Shown one piece after another: positions 26,104 to 35,313 of a stretch of DNA of 64,000 bases. The DNA comes from Hahella sp. CCB-MM4 (GTDB lineage: Bacteria; Pseudomonadota; Gammaproteobacteria; Pseudomonadales; Oleiphilaceae): positions 1 to 64,000 of the forward strand of contig NZ_MRYI01000025.1 of NCBI RefSeq assembly GCF_002260525.1, in the 5' to 3' direction. Position numbers and translations under genes: made by a program. How positions within the stretch are numbered: position 1 is the stretch's first letter; the number at the start of each line of letters is the position of its first letter. The notes below the pieces were generated by a model. That model saw only the letters and a list, made by a program, of their open reading frames with translations, had not been told where the DNA came from and did no database searches.

Positions 26104-26835
26104 ATGAATCAGTGGAATCCCAGAGTGTTCTCTAAACGGCATCGTTTCCTGGTCGTTGAGGATGAAGCGGATATTGCCGAGTTGGTGGCTTTGCATCTCA
26201 GTGATCTTAACGGCGATGTGACAACGGTAAGCGATGGAGCCTGTGGCCTGGATAGGGCGCTGCATGATAACTGGGATATGGTGCTGCTGGACCTTCGCTT
26301 GCCAGGTGTGGATGGTCTGGAAATCTGCAGGACGCTGCGTAGCCAGGCCCGCTATGTACCGGTCATGATGGTGACCTCGAGATCCAGTGAGCTGGATAGG
26401 GTGCTCGGGCTGGAAATCGGTGCGGATGACTATCTTGTCAAACCCTTCAGTATGATTGAGCTGAAGGCGCGGGTGAAAGCCTTGCTCCGGCGTAGTGGTC
26501 AACAGACTCCTCTTATGTTGCAGGAACAGCTGAATCACGGGGAATTGATGCTGGACCGCAACCGTCGTCGTGCGAGGATTGGTCATCAGATGCTCGATCT
26601 TACCGCCAAGGAATTCGATCTACTCTGGTTCTTTGCCAGTCATCCCGGGCAGGTGTTCAAGCGTTACGAACTCCTTGATGAAGTTTGGGGATACGGGCAT
26701 GACGGTTACGAACATACCGTCAATTCTCATATTAACCGCTTACGCTCAAAGTTGGAGTCTGACCCCACCCATCCAGACTATATCGAGACCGTATGGGGGG
26801 TAGGATACCGTTTTCGGGAATCGGTCACTCACTGA
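26104..26835 (+). CDS. OmpR/PhoB-family response regulator
   Basis: 243 residues: receiver domain with acidic pocket VVEDEAD, phosphorylated Asp63 in VLLDLRLPG, Thr/Ser and Lys in MMVTSR and LVKPF, and a C-terminal winged helix (LDLTAKEFDLLWFFASHPGQVFKRYELLDEVWGY, HINRLRSKLE, VWGVGYRF). The gene overlaps the histidine kinase start through TGATG at 26833-26837, so the two form a translationally coupled pair. The signal is unknown. Confidence 0.93.
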   Translation: MNQWNPRVFSKRHRFLVVEDEADIAELVALHLSDLNGDVTTVSDGACGLDRALHDNWDMVLLDLRLPGVDGLEICRTLRSQARYVPVMMVTSRSSELDRVLGLEIGADDYLVKPFSMIELKARVKALLRRSGQQTPLMLQEQLNHGELMLDRNRRRARIGHQMLDLTAKEFDLLWFFASHPGQVFKRYELLDEVWGYGHDGYEHTVNSHINRLRSKLESDPTHPDYIETVWGVGYRFRESVTH

Positions 26836-28316
26836 TGAAGTTTCGGGTACCTGTGTATGGCCGCATCACCATGGTGATCAGTGGAATTGCCATATTGACC
26901 ATGTCCGGATTTATGGCGCTTGCCGTCTGGAGTAGCGACAGATATCACCAGGAGGCGACACAGCGCAGACACTGGGGGTTGGCGCAGTATATTCTGGAGC
27001 ACTTGCCGGCTCCTTTGTTTTCCTCTCAGGGAGAGGTGGATCAGTCAGTATTGGAGACCATTGCACACAACACCATGATGATTAATCCATCAGTGGAGGT
27101 CTATCTTCTGAACACCGATGGGGAGGTACTCGGCCATGCATTACCTGATCTGGAGGTTGTGCCGGTGGGTGTGGATATGGCGCCGGTGATGGAATTTATG
27201 TCTTCGTCAGCGGTTTTGCCCGTATTCGGACAAAATCCACGTGATCAGGCCACCAAGAGTATTTTTTCTGTGGCTCCGGTGGAAATTGGCGAGCGGCTGC
27301 AGGGATATCTGTATGTGGTACTTGCCAGCCAGAACAAAAGCTCTCCGCTTGTTCGAATGGCGGACCGCCATACGCTGAGGGTCGCTCTGGCGGCAACCTC
27401 GGCATTGGTGCTGTTGGTGAGCCTTTCCATATTTTTCAGTTTCAGAATGATCACCCGGCCCCTGCGCCAAGTGACCCGGCAGGTACGGCAATATCGCTTG
27501 TCCCATCTCGGAGAGGGGGCGAAAAGTGACTATACCGGCGATGAAATGGAGGAGCTTGAACACTCCTTCGCATTGATGAGTCGGCGTATCCAGCAACAGT
27601 TTGACCAACTTAACCAGGCTGATCAGTTAAGGCGTGAACTGGTATCAAATGTCTCCCATGACCTACGGACCCCCCTGGCTTCCATGCAGGGGTATCTGGA
27701 GACGCTGATGTTGAAGATGGACCAGTTGACGCCTGCCAGGCAGAAGCAGTATCTACAGGTGGCCTATCGTCACACCTGCAATATGAATCGGCTGGTAAGT
27801 CAGCTATTTGAGCTGTCCAAACTCGAAGCCGGCAGAATCGAACCTCGCATGGAAGCGTTCTCACTCACGGAATTGTTATTTGATATCCGACAGGAATATG
27901 AATTGACGGCGCAGAGGAAAAACGTGTCCCTGGAGTTGGATGTCGTCAGGCAGGACCTTCAGGTTATTGCTGACATCGAATTGATTCAGCGGGTACTGCA
28001 GAATCTGCTGGATAATGCTTTAAGGCATACTCCACAGGGAGGCTGCATCAATATTCGGGTGGAGCCCTTGGAAGGTTCCGTTCAGGTCAGCCTGAAAGAT
28101 TCAGGGAGTGGTATTCAGGCGAGAGACTTGCCTTATGTGTTTGAACGCCACTATCAGTCGGATGCCGGCCGCTATCAGGGAGAGAGAGGCGGCGCCGGTT
28201 TGGGGCTCAGTATTGTCAGGCGGATACTGGAAATGCATGGCGCCAGCATTCAAGTGAAATCCGCTGAATCCCGCGGAACCTGTTTTTCGTTTTTGCTGCC
28301 GGCGCCTTCTGGATGA
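26835..28316 (+). CDS. Membrane sensor histidine kinase, partner of the upstream regulator
   Basis: 493 residues from ATG 26835, which overlaps the regulator stop. It has a first TM (ITMVISGIAILTMSGFMALAVW), a periplasmic domain of about 150 residues, a second TM (ALAATSALVLLVSLSIFFSF), HAMP, a dimerisation domain with phosphoacceptor His275 in NVSHDLRTPLASMQGYLETL, then the ATPase domain (NLLDNALRHTP, DSGSGIQ, GAGLGLSIVRRI). It probably autophosphorylates and signals through the linked response regulator. The periplasmic ligand is not identifiable. Confidence 0.93.
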   Translation: MKFRVPVYGRITMVISGIAILTMSGFMALAVWSSDRYHQEATQRRHWGLAQYILEHLPAPLFSSQGEVDQSVLETIAHNTMMINPSVEVYLLNTDGEVLGHALPDLEVVPVGVDMAPVMEFMSSSAVLPVFGQNPRDQATKSIFSVAPVEIGERLQGYLYVVLASQNKSSPLVRMADRHTLRVALAATSALVLLVSLSIFFSFRMITRPLRQVTRQVRQYRLSHLGEGAKSDYTGDEMEELEHSFALMSRRIQQQFDQLNQADQLRRELVSNVSHDLRTPLASMQGYLETLMLKMDQLTPARQKQYLQVAYRHTCNMNRLVSQLFELSKLEAGRIEPRMEAFSLTELLFDIRQEYELTAQRKNVSLELDVVRQDLQVIADIELIQRVLQNLLDNALRHTPQGGCINIRVEPLEGSVQVSLKDSGSGIQARDLPYVFERHYQSDAGRYQGERGGAGLGLSIVRRILEMHGASIQVKSAESRGTCFSFLLPAPSG

Positions 28317-28334
28317 TAGGGCTGCTCTCTGGGA

Positions 28335-28802
28335 TCAGGTGACAGCGCCGACTTCCAGTAGCGGAGAGGCGTCCAGATCTGAAGCGTCCATCATATCCGC
28401 GACTTTCGCCAGGCTGGCAAGAATCAAGTGCTGTTCCCAGTCGGATAAACCGTCAAAGCGCTCAACAAAGGTTTCCTGCAGTGGTGTGGGTGCACTGTCG
28501 AGCACTATATGACCGGGCTCGGTCATCACCACATACATTTTTCGTTTATCGTCCTGCCCGCGGATTCTTTGTACCAGACCTCGCTTTTCCAGCCGGTCAA
28601 CAATGCTGGTCACCGTAGCCTGGCTCAGGCTGATCGCCTGCGCAACGTTGCTCATGGTGGTGGTTGTGGAATCTCCGATAGTGCGCAGTACGAGCAGTTG
28701 GGGAGCCGTCAGGCCGGTTTGTTTGCCCAGCTGTTTGGAGCGGAGGTCGGCGGCTCTGATGATGCGACGAATTAGAACCAGAACTTCATCATGTTTGCTC
28801 AT
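28335..28802 (-). CDS. MarR-family regulator linked to the NAGGN operon
   Basis: 155 residues with the MarR winged helix: LTAPQLLVLRTIGDSTTTTMSNVAQAISLSQATVTSIVDRLEKRGLVQRIRGQDDKRKMYVVMTEPG. It is divergent from the NAGGN operon (427-bp gap). In Pseudomonas aeruginosa a MarR gene precedes the asnB-like, ngg and M42 genes in the same order, as I recall, so it is the likely regulator of this osmolyte operon. Direction of control and inducing ligand are unknown. Its 3' end faces the histidine kinase with an 18-bp gap. Confidence 0.88.
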   Translation of the reverse strand: MSKHDEVLVLIRRIIRAADLRSKQLGKQTGLTAPQLLVLRTIGDSTTTTMSNVAQAISLSQATVTSIVDRLEKRGLVQRIRGQDDKRKMYVVMTEPGHIVLDSAPTPLQETFVERFDGLSDWEQHLILASLAKVADMMDASDLDASPLLEVGAVT

Positions 28803-29229
28803 AGTAATTTAGGATCCTACTGCAATGCCTGAAAGGGCTGTCTACGGGTGCCGGAAATGTTATTGCTGGCAAAGGGCCTGGTCTCGCTAATGACTCGAGG
28901 CATGAGCTTAGATGTCAAAGGGGATGCTCTCTCCAGGGGACTTATATTAAGTGGTTTGACGCTATTTTTCTAACATTCCGTTTGTCCTTGAAAACATTAG
29001 GATGATGTCCATATGCGCGGAAAAGGGCACCGAAAAAAATCTGCCCCGAATATCCCTGAAAGGTACGGGAAATCGTCATCAATATTTTGATATATGAAGA
29101 TTTTATTTCAAAATATTTATGCTTATACAAAACAGTATGTTAGGTTGAAAATGCGTCTATATTGATTTGAGATGAAAATATAGTTGGCGTATTATCGTCC
29201 AGCTATACATCAAATGACGCGGAGCGATT
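28803..29229. promoter_or_regulatory. 427-bp divergent MarR-NAGGN control region with inverted repeats
   Basis: No gene seen. It is very A/T-rich near 29070-29200. A perfect 10-bp inverted repeat, AATATTTTGA at 29081-29090 and TCAAAATATT at 29108-29117 with a 17-bp gap, lies inside it. A second pair, CTATATT at 29157-29163 and AATATAG at 29177-29183, lies nearer the first gene. These are candidate sites for the divergent MarR protein. A GGAG Shine-Dalgarno sequence precedes ATG 29230. Confidence 0.5.
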
Positions 29230-31002
29230 ATGTGTGGCATATGCGGAGAAATCCGCTTTGATAATCAACCACCTGACCTTCAATTCATTCAACAAGCAAA
29301 CTATCTACAGAGACCCAGAGGTCCCGATGCGGAAGGTCTTTGGGTACAGAACCATGTGGCATTTGGTCACCGGCGTCTCAAGATCATGGATCTCTCCGAG
29401 GCATCACAGCAGCCATTGTATGATCCTTCCCTGGGACTCGCTGTCGTATTTAATGGTGCCATCTATAACCATCCGGAGCTGCGGGAAGAGCTTCGCCAGA
29501 TGGGATACCGGTTTTATTCCGAGGGGGATACGGAAGTTGTTCTCAAGGCCTATCATGCCTGGGGACGGGACTGTGTAAAGCACTTTAATGGTATGTTTGC
29601 CTTTGCGGTTAACGAGCGGGAATCCGGTAAGACGCTGTTGTTCAGGGACAGGCTCGGAATCAAGCCACTATATTTTCATCGCGATACCCACCGCATCAAG
29701 TTTGCCTCTTTTCTGCCGGCCCTGGCGAAAGGGTTGGAACAGACTCCCGCGATCAGCCCCAGTGCGCTGAACAAATATCTGAATTTTCATTCTGTCGTAC
29801 CATCGCCGGAAACGTTGTTTGTGGGGATACACAAGGTTCCTCCCGCAACCATCGTCGAAGTCCACGCGGATGGCACGGTGCTGCAGGAGTCATACTGGGA
29901 ACTGGCGTTTGCTCCCAACGAAGACGAAATCCAACTGACTGCCCAGGACTGGCAAAGCCAATTGCTGGAAGAGCTTTTTGCTGCTGTCAGACGTCGCAAT
30001 GTTGCCGCCGTGGACGTGGGAGTCCTTCTGTCTGGGGGGGTGGACAGTAGTCTTCTCGTGGGCTTGCTGGCAGAAGTGAATCCCAGCGGATTCCAAACGT
30101 TCTCCATTGGATTTGACGCCGTTGGAGGGGAAGCTGGAGATGAGTTTCAGTACTCAGATATCATCGCAGACCATTTCGGCACCCGGCACCATAAGATCCG
30201 CATTGCAGAAGATCGTATGTTGGAGGCATTGCCTCACGCCATCCGGGCGATGTCCGAACCCATGGTCAGTCATGACTGTGTGGCTTTTTACCTGCTGTCC
30301 CAGGAAGTCAGCAAGTACTGCCGTGTGGTACAGAGCGGGCAGGGAGCTGATGAGGTATTTGGCGGCTATCACTGGTATCCGCCGCTGGCGGGCAGCCGGG
30401 ATCCATATGCGAGTTATCGTGAAGCATTCTTTGACCGCACTCATGAGGAGTACCTGGAAACCGTGCAACCGGCCTGGGCCAGTCATGACTCCGCCGGTGA
30501 ATTCGTGAAGTGCCATTTCTCCAGTCCTGGAGCGGCTGATCCCATTGATAAGGCATTACGGCTGGATACCCGGGTGATGCTGGTGGACGACCCGGTAAAA
30601 AGGGTGGACAACATGACCATGGCCGCAAGTCTGGAGGCCCGGGTACCGTTTCTGGACCACAAACTGGTGGAGTTGGCTGCCCGGATACCCGCGCCATTGA
30701 AAGTCAGGGATGAAGGTAAATGGATTCTGAAAGAAGCCGCACGCAAAGTTATTCCTGCCGCTGTTATTGATCGTCCAAAGGGCTACTTCCCGGTACCGGC
30801 ACTGAAATATCTGCGTGGTAATGTGCTTAACTGGGTCAAGGAAGCGCTCACAACACAGGCAGCGCGGGAGCGGGGGCTGTTTAATCAGGAATACGTCGAT
30901 CGGCTGTTGTTATCGCCTGACATGCACATTACACCACTACGTGGCTCCAAACTCTGGCAGCTGGGGCTGCTGGAGTTGTGGCTGCAACAGCATGATTTTT
31001 AG
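29230..31002 (+). CDS. N-acetylglutaminylglutamine amidotransferase (asparagine synthetase family)
   Basis: 590 residues, AsnB-like. The Ntn-type glutaminase domain starts at catalytic Cys2 (MCGICGE), followed by YLQRPRGPDAEG and an FNGAIYN segment. The synthetase domain has the PP-loop LSGGVDSSLLVGLLAEVNP and FSGQGADEVFGGY-like (QSGQGADEVFGGYHWYPP). In this context it amidates the C-terminal carboxylate of N-acetyl-Gln-Gln, the last step of NAGGN synthesis. The identity rests on the adjoining ngg and M42 genes, since the fold alone would fit asparagine synthetase. The downstream gene begins 11 bp later. Confidence 0.9.
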   Translation: MCGICGEIRFDNQPPDLQFIQQANYLQRPRGPDAEGLWVQNHVAFGHRRLKIMDLSEASQQPLYDPSLGLAVVFNGAIYNHPELREELRQMGYRFYSEGDTEVVLKAYHAWGRDCVKHFNGMFAFAVNERESGKTLLFRDRLGIKPLYFHRDTHRIKFASFLPALAKGLEQTPAISPSALNKYLNFHSVVPSPETLFVGIHKVPPATIVEVHADGTVLQESYWELAFAPNEDEIQLTAQDWQSQLLEELFAAVRRRNVAAVDVGVLLSGGVDSSLLVGLLAEVNPSGFQTFSIGFDAVGGEAGDEFQYSDIIADHFGTRHHKIRIAEDRMLEALPHAIRAMSEPMVSHDCVAFYLLSQEVSKYCRVVQSGQGADEVFGGYHWYPPLAGSRDPYASYREAFFDRTHEEYLETVQPAWASHDSAGEFVKCHFSSPGAADPIDKALRLDTRVMLVDDPVKRVDNMTMAASLEARVPFLDHKLVELAARIPAPLKVRDEGKWILKEAARKVIPAAVIDRPKGYFPVPALKYLRGNVLNWVKEALTTQAARERGLFNQEYVDRLLLSPDMHITPLRGSKLWQLGLLELWLQQHDF

Positions 31003-31013
31003 GGGGAACAAAC

Positions 31014-32780
31014 GTGGCTGCACATCCAAGAAGTCACCATCACCATCATGACGAACGTGTGTTGCGAAACCAGGTGCCTTCATTTCAATCCCTGCAGGCT
31101 GAACATCTGCGTGCCGATACCGGGGATGAAGCACCTGAGAATGTGATTGTTCACTGTGGCTGGGGACGTCTGTTGCTGGCTCACACCTTTTCCGATCCCG
31201 GCCGGCTGGCCAAAAGCCTGACTGAAGAGTCCACCGGTGATCGCGATATTGCCATGTATGTTTCCAATCCGCATGTGGTGTTGAGTCATGCGCCTCAGGC
31301 GTTGTTTCTTGATCCGTCAGACACCCTGCGTTTATGGATGAGCCAATACAGGCCCAGAACCCAGGCGCTTCCGGGAGTGACCGTACGGCGTGCGACCAGC
31401 ACCCAGGATGTGGATGCGATCAATGCCATCTTCAGCCAGCGAAAAATGGTGCCGGTCCCGACCGAGCACGTGTTGGGGCATCGGCGCTCGAAAGAAGTGG
31501 TGTATCTGGTTGCTGAAGAGCTGACGACGGGGCAGGTGATCGGTACTGTCATGGGCGTGAACCATGTCCGGGTGTTTAATGATCCTCATAAAGGCTCCAG
31601 TCTGTGGTGCCTGGCAGTGTCGCCCGACAGCAAGACTCCAGGGGTGGGGGAAGCGCTGGTCAGATATCTGGCCGAATACTTCCAGGCCCGGGGCTGCCAG
31701 TTTATGGATCTCAGTGTTCTGCATAACAATTACGAGGCCAAGGCTCTATATGAAAAGCTGGGGTTTCAGACCGTTAAGACCTTTGCCCTGAAAAAGAAAA
31801 ACGCAATAAACGAAAAGCTGTTCGTTGGCCCGGATACGGATCTTAAGTTGAATCCCTATGCCCAGATCATCGTCGATGAAGCCATGCGTCGGGGCATAGA
31901 GGTCAGTGTGGATGACCGGGAAAACAATTTGTTTACCCTGAGCTTTGGTGGGAGGCATATCCGCTGTCATGAGTCATTGTCGGAGTTGACGACAGCTGTG
32001 GCCATGACCATCTGCCAGAACAAGTTGCTGACTCATCGGGCCTGTAGTCATGAAGGGCTCCGTACTCCCTGCCATCAGATGTATTCCAGTCCGGAAGATG
32101 CGGAAGTCTTTTTGCAGGAGCATGGATCGGTGGTGGTCAAACCTCTGGACAGTGAGCAGGGGCAGGGGATCTCAGTGGACATCCGCAATAATGACGATCT
32201 CCATGCGGCCATCGCCGCGGCAAAGAGCGTTTCCTCCAGGGTGTTATTGGAGACCTATCATCGAGGACAGGACCTCCGGGTGGTGGTGATCGGGTATGAG
32301 ATGGTGGCAGCCGCCATCCGTCGTCCTGCTGAGGTCTACGGAAACGGTCGGGATGATCTGCGAACCCTGATCGAAAAGCAGAGCCGAAGACGTTCTGCCG
32401 CCACCGGGGGAGAAAGCCGGATTCCGATGGATGCGGAAACTGAACGGTGCCTGCGGGAAGCCGGATATCAATGGGATGATGTCCTGGGCTCGGGGGATCA
32501 TCTTGTGGTGAGAAAAACGGCGAATCTTCATACCGGCGGGACGCTTGTGGATGTGACGGATACGCTTCACCCGGAACTGCGTTCGGCGGCTGAGCGTGCG
32601 GCCAGGGCCATTCAAATACCGGTTGTGGGCATGGACCTGATGGTGCCTGACCCGGAGCAGCCTGACTACGTCATTATCGAGGCCAATGAACGTCCCGGAC
32701 TTGAGAACCATGCGCCTCAGCCAACCGCCGAAAAGTTCATCGATCTGTTGTTTCCGTTAACACATTCACCGAGAGGGTAG
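31014..32780 (+). CDS. ngg: N-acetylglutaminylglutamine synthetase (GNAT + ATP-grasp)
   Basis: 588 residues. The middle part (about 125-260) is a GNAT acetyltransferase domain (VRRATSTQDVDAINAIF, GSSLWCLAVSPDSKTPGVGEALVRYLAEYF, NYEAKALYEKLGFQTVKTF). The C-terminal 290 residues are an ATP-grasp ligase (VVVKPLDSEQGQGISVDI, LRVVVIGYEMVAAAIRRPAEV, MDLMVPDPEQPDYVIIEANERPGLENH). This fusion is diagnostic for the enzyme that makes N-acetylglutaminylglutamine from two glutamines. A His-rich N terminus (SHHHHHDER) is notable. The start codon is GTG, with an AGGGGGAA Shine-Dalgarno sequence before it. Confidence 0.92.
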   Translation: MAAHPRSHHHHHDERVLRNQVPSFQSLQAEHLRADTGDEAPENVIVHCGWGRLLLAHTFSDPGRLAKSLTEESTGDRDIAMYVSNPHVVLSHAPQALFLDPSDTLRLWMSQYRPRTQALPGVTVRRATSTQDVDAINAIFSQRKMVPVPTEHVLGHRRSKEVVYLVAEELTTGQVIGTVMGVNHVRVFNDPHKGSSLWCLAVSPDSKTPGVGEALVRYLAEYFQARGCQFMDLSVLHNNYEAKALYEKLGFQTVKTFALKKKNAINEKLFVGPDTDLKLNPYAQIIVDEAMRRGIEVSVDDRENNLFTLSFGGRHIRCHESLSELTTAVAMTICQNKLLTHRACSHEGLRTPCHQMYSSPEDAEVFLQEHGSVVVKPLDSEQGQGISVDIRNNDDLHAAIAAAKSVSSRVLLETYHRGQDLRVVVIGYEMVAAAIRRPAEVYGNGRDDLRTLIEKQSRRRSAATGGESRIPMDAETERCLREAGYQWDDVLGSGDHLVVRKTANLHTGGTLVDVTDTLHPELRSAAERAARAIQIPVVGMDLMVPDPEQPDYVIIEANERPGLENHAPQPTAEKFIDLLFPLTHSPRG

Positions 32781-33053
32781 AGCAACGGGGTAATGATGCA
32801 TGTAAGTCAGTGGCATTTGTATGCAGGCTGGAACGAAGCATATGGAAGTCGGTAATGGGGATATGTAAGGAATCCCAGGGATCTCGGGATTTCATTCAGG
32901 GATATTGGATTCCAGAAGGGGAATCAACGAGGGGAATCTATAAGGGAGTAGGAATCAAGGGAGGGAGAAAGAGGAATTAGCTGCTTGTGCAGTCAATCCA
33001 GTGGGCACTTTTGAGAGTATTAACATGAAGAACCACGATCAGGGGGTAACAAG
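32781..33053 (+). other. Gap between ngg and the M42 gene with G-tract repeats
   Basis: No gene seen in these 273 bp. Between 32918 and 32965 there are five G-tracts of 3-4 G, several in an AGGGGAATC-like unit. This is a decayed tandem repeat that could fold as a G-quadruplex on the plus strand. The M42 gene has an AGGGGGTAA Shine-Dalgarno region and a GTG start at 33054. Confidence 0.5.
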
Positions 33054-34283
33054 GTGAATCAACCAGAAAATGCACCCATTTTGGGAGCTGATGTCGAATA
33101 CAGTCTTGATTCTGAGTACCTGACTAAAACGTTACTAGAACTGCTGGCCATTCCCTGTCCCACAGGATTCACCGATGGTGCGGTTGTTTATGTCTGCGAA
33201 CGGCTGGTGGAGTTGGGAATTGACTATGAGCTCACCCGCCGAGGAACCGTTCGTGGGCTGCTGAAGGGCCGCAAGAGCGCTCCACAGCGGGCGGTCGTCA
33301 CTCATCTGGATACGATTGGCGCCATGGTGAGAGAGATCAAGGATAACGGCCGGTTATGCCTGACTCCGGTCGGTCATTGGTCCAGTCGGTTTGCCGAAGG
33401 TGCCAGGGTCACCATATTTTCTGATGACGGCATCTGTTTCCGGGGATCGGTACTGCCTCTGTATGCCGCCGGGCACCGCTACAATGAGGAAGTGGACCGC
33501 CTGCCGGTCACTTGGGATCATGTGGAAATCCGGGTGGATGAGATTACCTTTTCCAAGGCCGATACGCTTCGTCTCGGTATCAAAGTGGGAGACTTCGTGG
33601 CATTCGATCCCAACCCGGAGTTTCTTCCTAACGGATATATTGTCTCCCGCCATTTGGATAACAAGGCCGGGACGGCGGCATTGCTGACGGCCTTGAAAGC
33701 GATCAAAGAATATAACCTGCCCGTTGCCATGGATTGCTTTCCAATATTTACCCTGACCGAGGAGATTGGCTCAGGTGTGGGGCATGCGATCGGGCCGGAT
33801 GTCACTGAATTTGTCGGGATCGATATCGGTCCGGTAGCCGAAGGGCAAAATGCCAAGGAAAATGGTGTAACGATAGCCATGAAGGACTCGTCAGGCCCGT
33901 TTGATCACCACTTGACCCAACATCTGATCCGTACCTGCCAAAACAATAATATCCGCCACCAACGGGACGTATTCCGATTCTACTACAGCGATGCGGTGTC
34001 AGCCGTTCAGGCCGGCCACGATATCCGGCATGCGTTGATCACGTTCGGCACCGATGCGACCCATGGCTACGAACGTACCCATATTGACGCTCTGACAGAC
34101 ATCGCAGACCTGGTAGTGCGCTATGTGCAGACAGACCCTGTAAGGCCCCATGATGCACAATCCAATATTCCTAAAGAGGATTTCCAGGAGCAGATTCCCT
34201 GGCAGAAAGAATTGCAGATGGGGGGGACGTCCGTTCCCAATGTGAAAGAGCTGTTTCACGATCAGCCGGGTGAGGATAAGTGA
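33054..34283 (+). CDS. M42-family peptidase of the osmoprotectant NAGGN system
   Basis: 409 residues with metal-binding HLDTIGAM near residue 84, HLDNKAGTAALLTAL with the bridging Asp, TEEIGSGVGHA with the catalytic Glu, D-I-G-P and the late THGYERTH His, which are the M42 aminopeptidase ligands. This variant is conserved as the third gene of NAGGN operons. It may degrade or recycle NAGGN or a precursor during recovery from osmotic stress, but that role is inferred from gene order. It ends 10 bp from the convergent tcdA gene. Confidence 0.88.
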   Translation: MNQPENAPILGADVEYSLDSEYLTKTLLELLAIPCPTGFTDGAVVYVCERLVELGIDYELTRRGTVRGLLKGRKSAPQRAVVTHLDTIGAMVREIKDNGRLCLTPVGHWSSRFAEGARVTIFSDDGICFRGSVLPLYAAGHRYNEEVDRLPVTWDHVEIRVDEITFSKADTLRLGIKVGDFVAFDPNPEFLPNGYIVSRHLDNKAGTAALLTALKAIKEYNLPVAMDCFPIFTLTEEIGSGVGHAIGPDVTEFVGIDIGPVAEGQNAKENGVTIAMKDSSGPFDHHLTQHLIRTCQNNNIRHQRDVFRFYYSDAVSAVQAGHDIRHALITFGTDATHGYERTHIDALTDIADLVVRYVQTDPVRPHDAQSNIPKEDFQEQIPWQKELQMGGTSVPNVKELFHDQPGEDK

Positions 34284-34293
34284 GCGGAGAATC

Positions 34294-35088
34294 CTAGGAT
34301 TTGGCTGCCAGCTTTTTCAGGACCCTGGATGCGGCCACAAAACCAAAGGTTGCTGTCACTGCGGTGGCAGCGCCAAATCCAGAAGCGCAGTCCAGTCGAG
34401 TGCTTTCATTGGGTCCAGGCTTACTTTGGCAGACGGAGCCGTCAGGCGAAGGATAGACCTGCTGCTCAGTGGAAAAAACGGCTTCAATGCTGAAGCGTCG
34501 CTGGGGATTTTCAGGAAAACCGTAATCCTTGCGTAGTTTTTTACGAACCTTCGCCAGCAGCGGGTCGTGGTAGGTACGGCTTAAGTCGGCATATTCGATC
34601 AGGGTTGGATCGGTTTGACCCCCGGCTCCACCGACACAGATCACCTTGATCTTGTTGCGACGGCAATAGGCCAGGAGAGCACATTTGTGGCGAACGCTAT
34701 CGATAGCATCAATCACAAAGTGGAACTCTTTACTGAGCAGCTCAGCCACGGATTTTTCGGTGACAAATTTGGTGATTTGCCGGACGTCGCACTCGGGGTT
34801 GATTTCCAGTATCCGCCGGGCCATGACGTCGACTTTGCTTTGCCCGACGGTTGATTTGAGGGCATGAATCTGTCGGTTTGTATTGGATATGCAGACGTCG
34901 TCCAGATCAATCAGAGTGATGCGTCCTATGCCCGACCTTGCCAGGGCCTCAGCTGCCCAGGAGCCGACTCCACCAATGCCGATGACGGCAACATGGGACT
35001 GGCGAAACCTTTCCAGTGCGGGAACACCGTAGAGTCGTGCAATACCGCCAAAGCGGGTGAGATATTCGGGAGAAGCCTGATCTGACAT
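34294..35088 (-). CDS. tcdA: tRNA threonylcarbamoyladenosine dehydratase
   Basis: 264 residues from ATG 35088. An upstream TTG at 35094 is possible but no better. An E1-like adenylating enzyme, it cyclises t6A to ct6A at position 37 of ANN-decoding tRNAs. It has the nucleotide motif GIGGVGSWAAEALARSGIG, then ITLIDLDDVCISNTNRQ, VIDAIDSVRHKCALLAYCRR and GGAGGQTDPT. The length is standard for TcdA (YgdL/CsdL). No cysteine-desulfurase partner gene is adjacent, unlike the E. coli csd region. Confidence 0.93.
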   Translation of the reverse strand: MSDQASPEYLTRFGGIARLYGVPALERFRQSHVAVIGIGGVGSWAAEALARSGIGRITLIDLDDVCISNTNRQIHALKSTVGQSKVDVMARRILEINPECDVRQITKFVTEKSVAELLSKEFHFVIDAIDSVRHKCALLAYCRRNKIKVICVGGAGGQTDPTLIEYADLSRTYHDPLLAKVRKKLRKDYGFPENPQRRFSIEAVFSTEQQVYPSPDGSVCQSKPGPNESTRLDCASGFGAATAVTATFGFVAASRVLKKLAAKS

Positions 35089-35266
35089 GGACAACCGTAA
35101 AAAAATTCAGGGTATGACGAAAAACAGACGCATTATAGAGAAAATACAACGGTATCTCGACATCGACGGCCATAACTTTGCCAATGCCCTCTGGTTAGGC
35201 TTTACTTAAGGTATCTTGCCAGCGCTGGATGGTGAAACAACAAAAATAAAGTTTGTCGTTAATAAT

Positions 35267-35295
35267 GTTATGAATCCACGTGTTATGAATCCACG
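35267..35295. repeat. Direct repeat of a 14-bp unit in the REC-CheC leader
   Basis: GTTATGAATCCACG occurs at 35267-35280 and 35282-35295, just before the TAGGAAA Shine-Dalgarno sequence of the 35314 gene. Confidence 0.92.
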
Positions 35296-35313
35296 CTTCC
35301 GTAGGAAATTCTC

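Noticed and set aside
34290-34301. 12-bp palindrome AATCCTAGGATT between the M42 gene and tcdA
   Set aside because: Too short and lacking a T-run to call a terminator; it could be chance.
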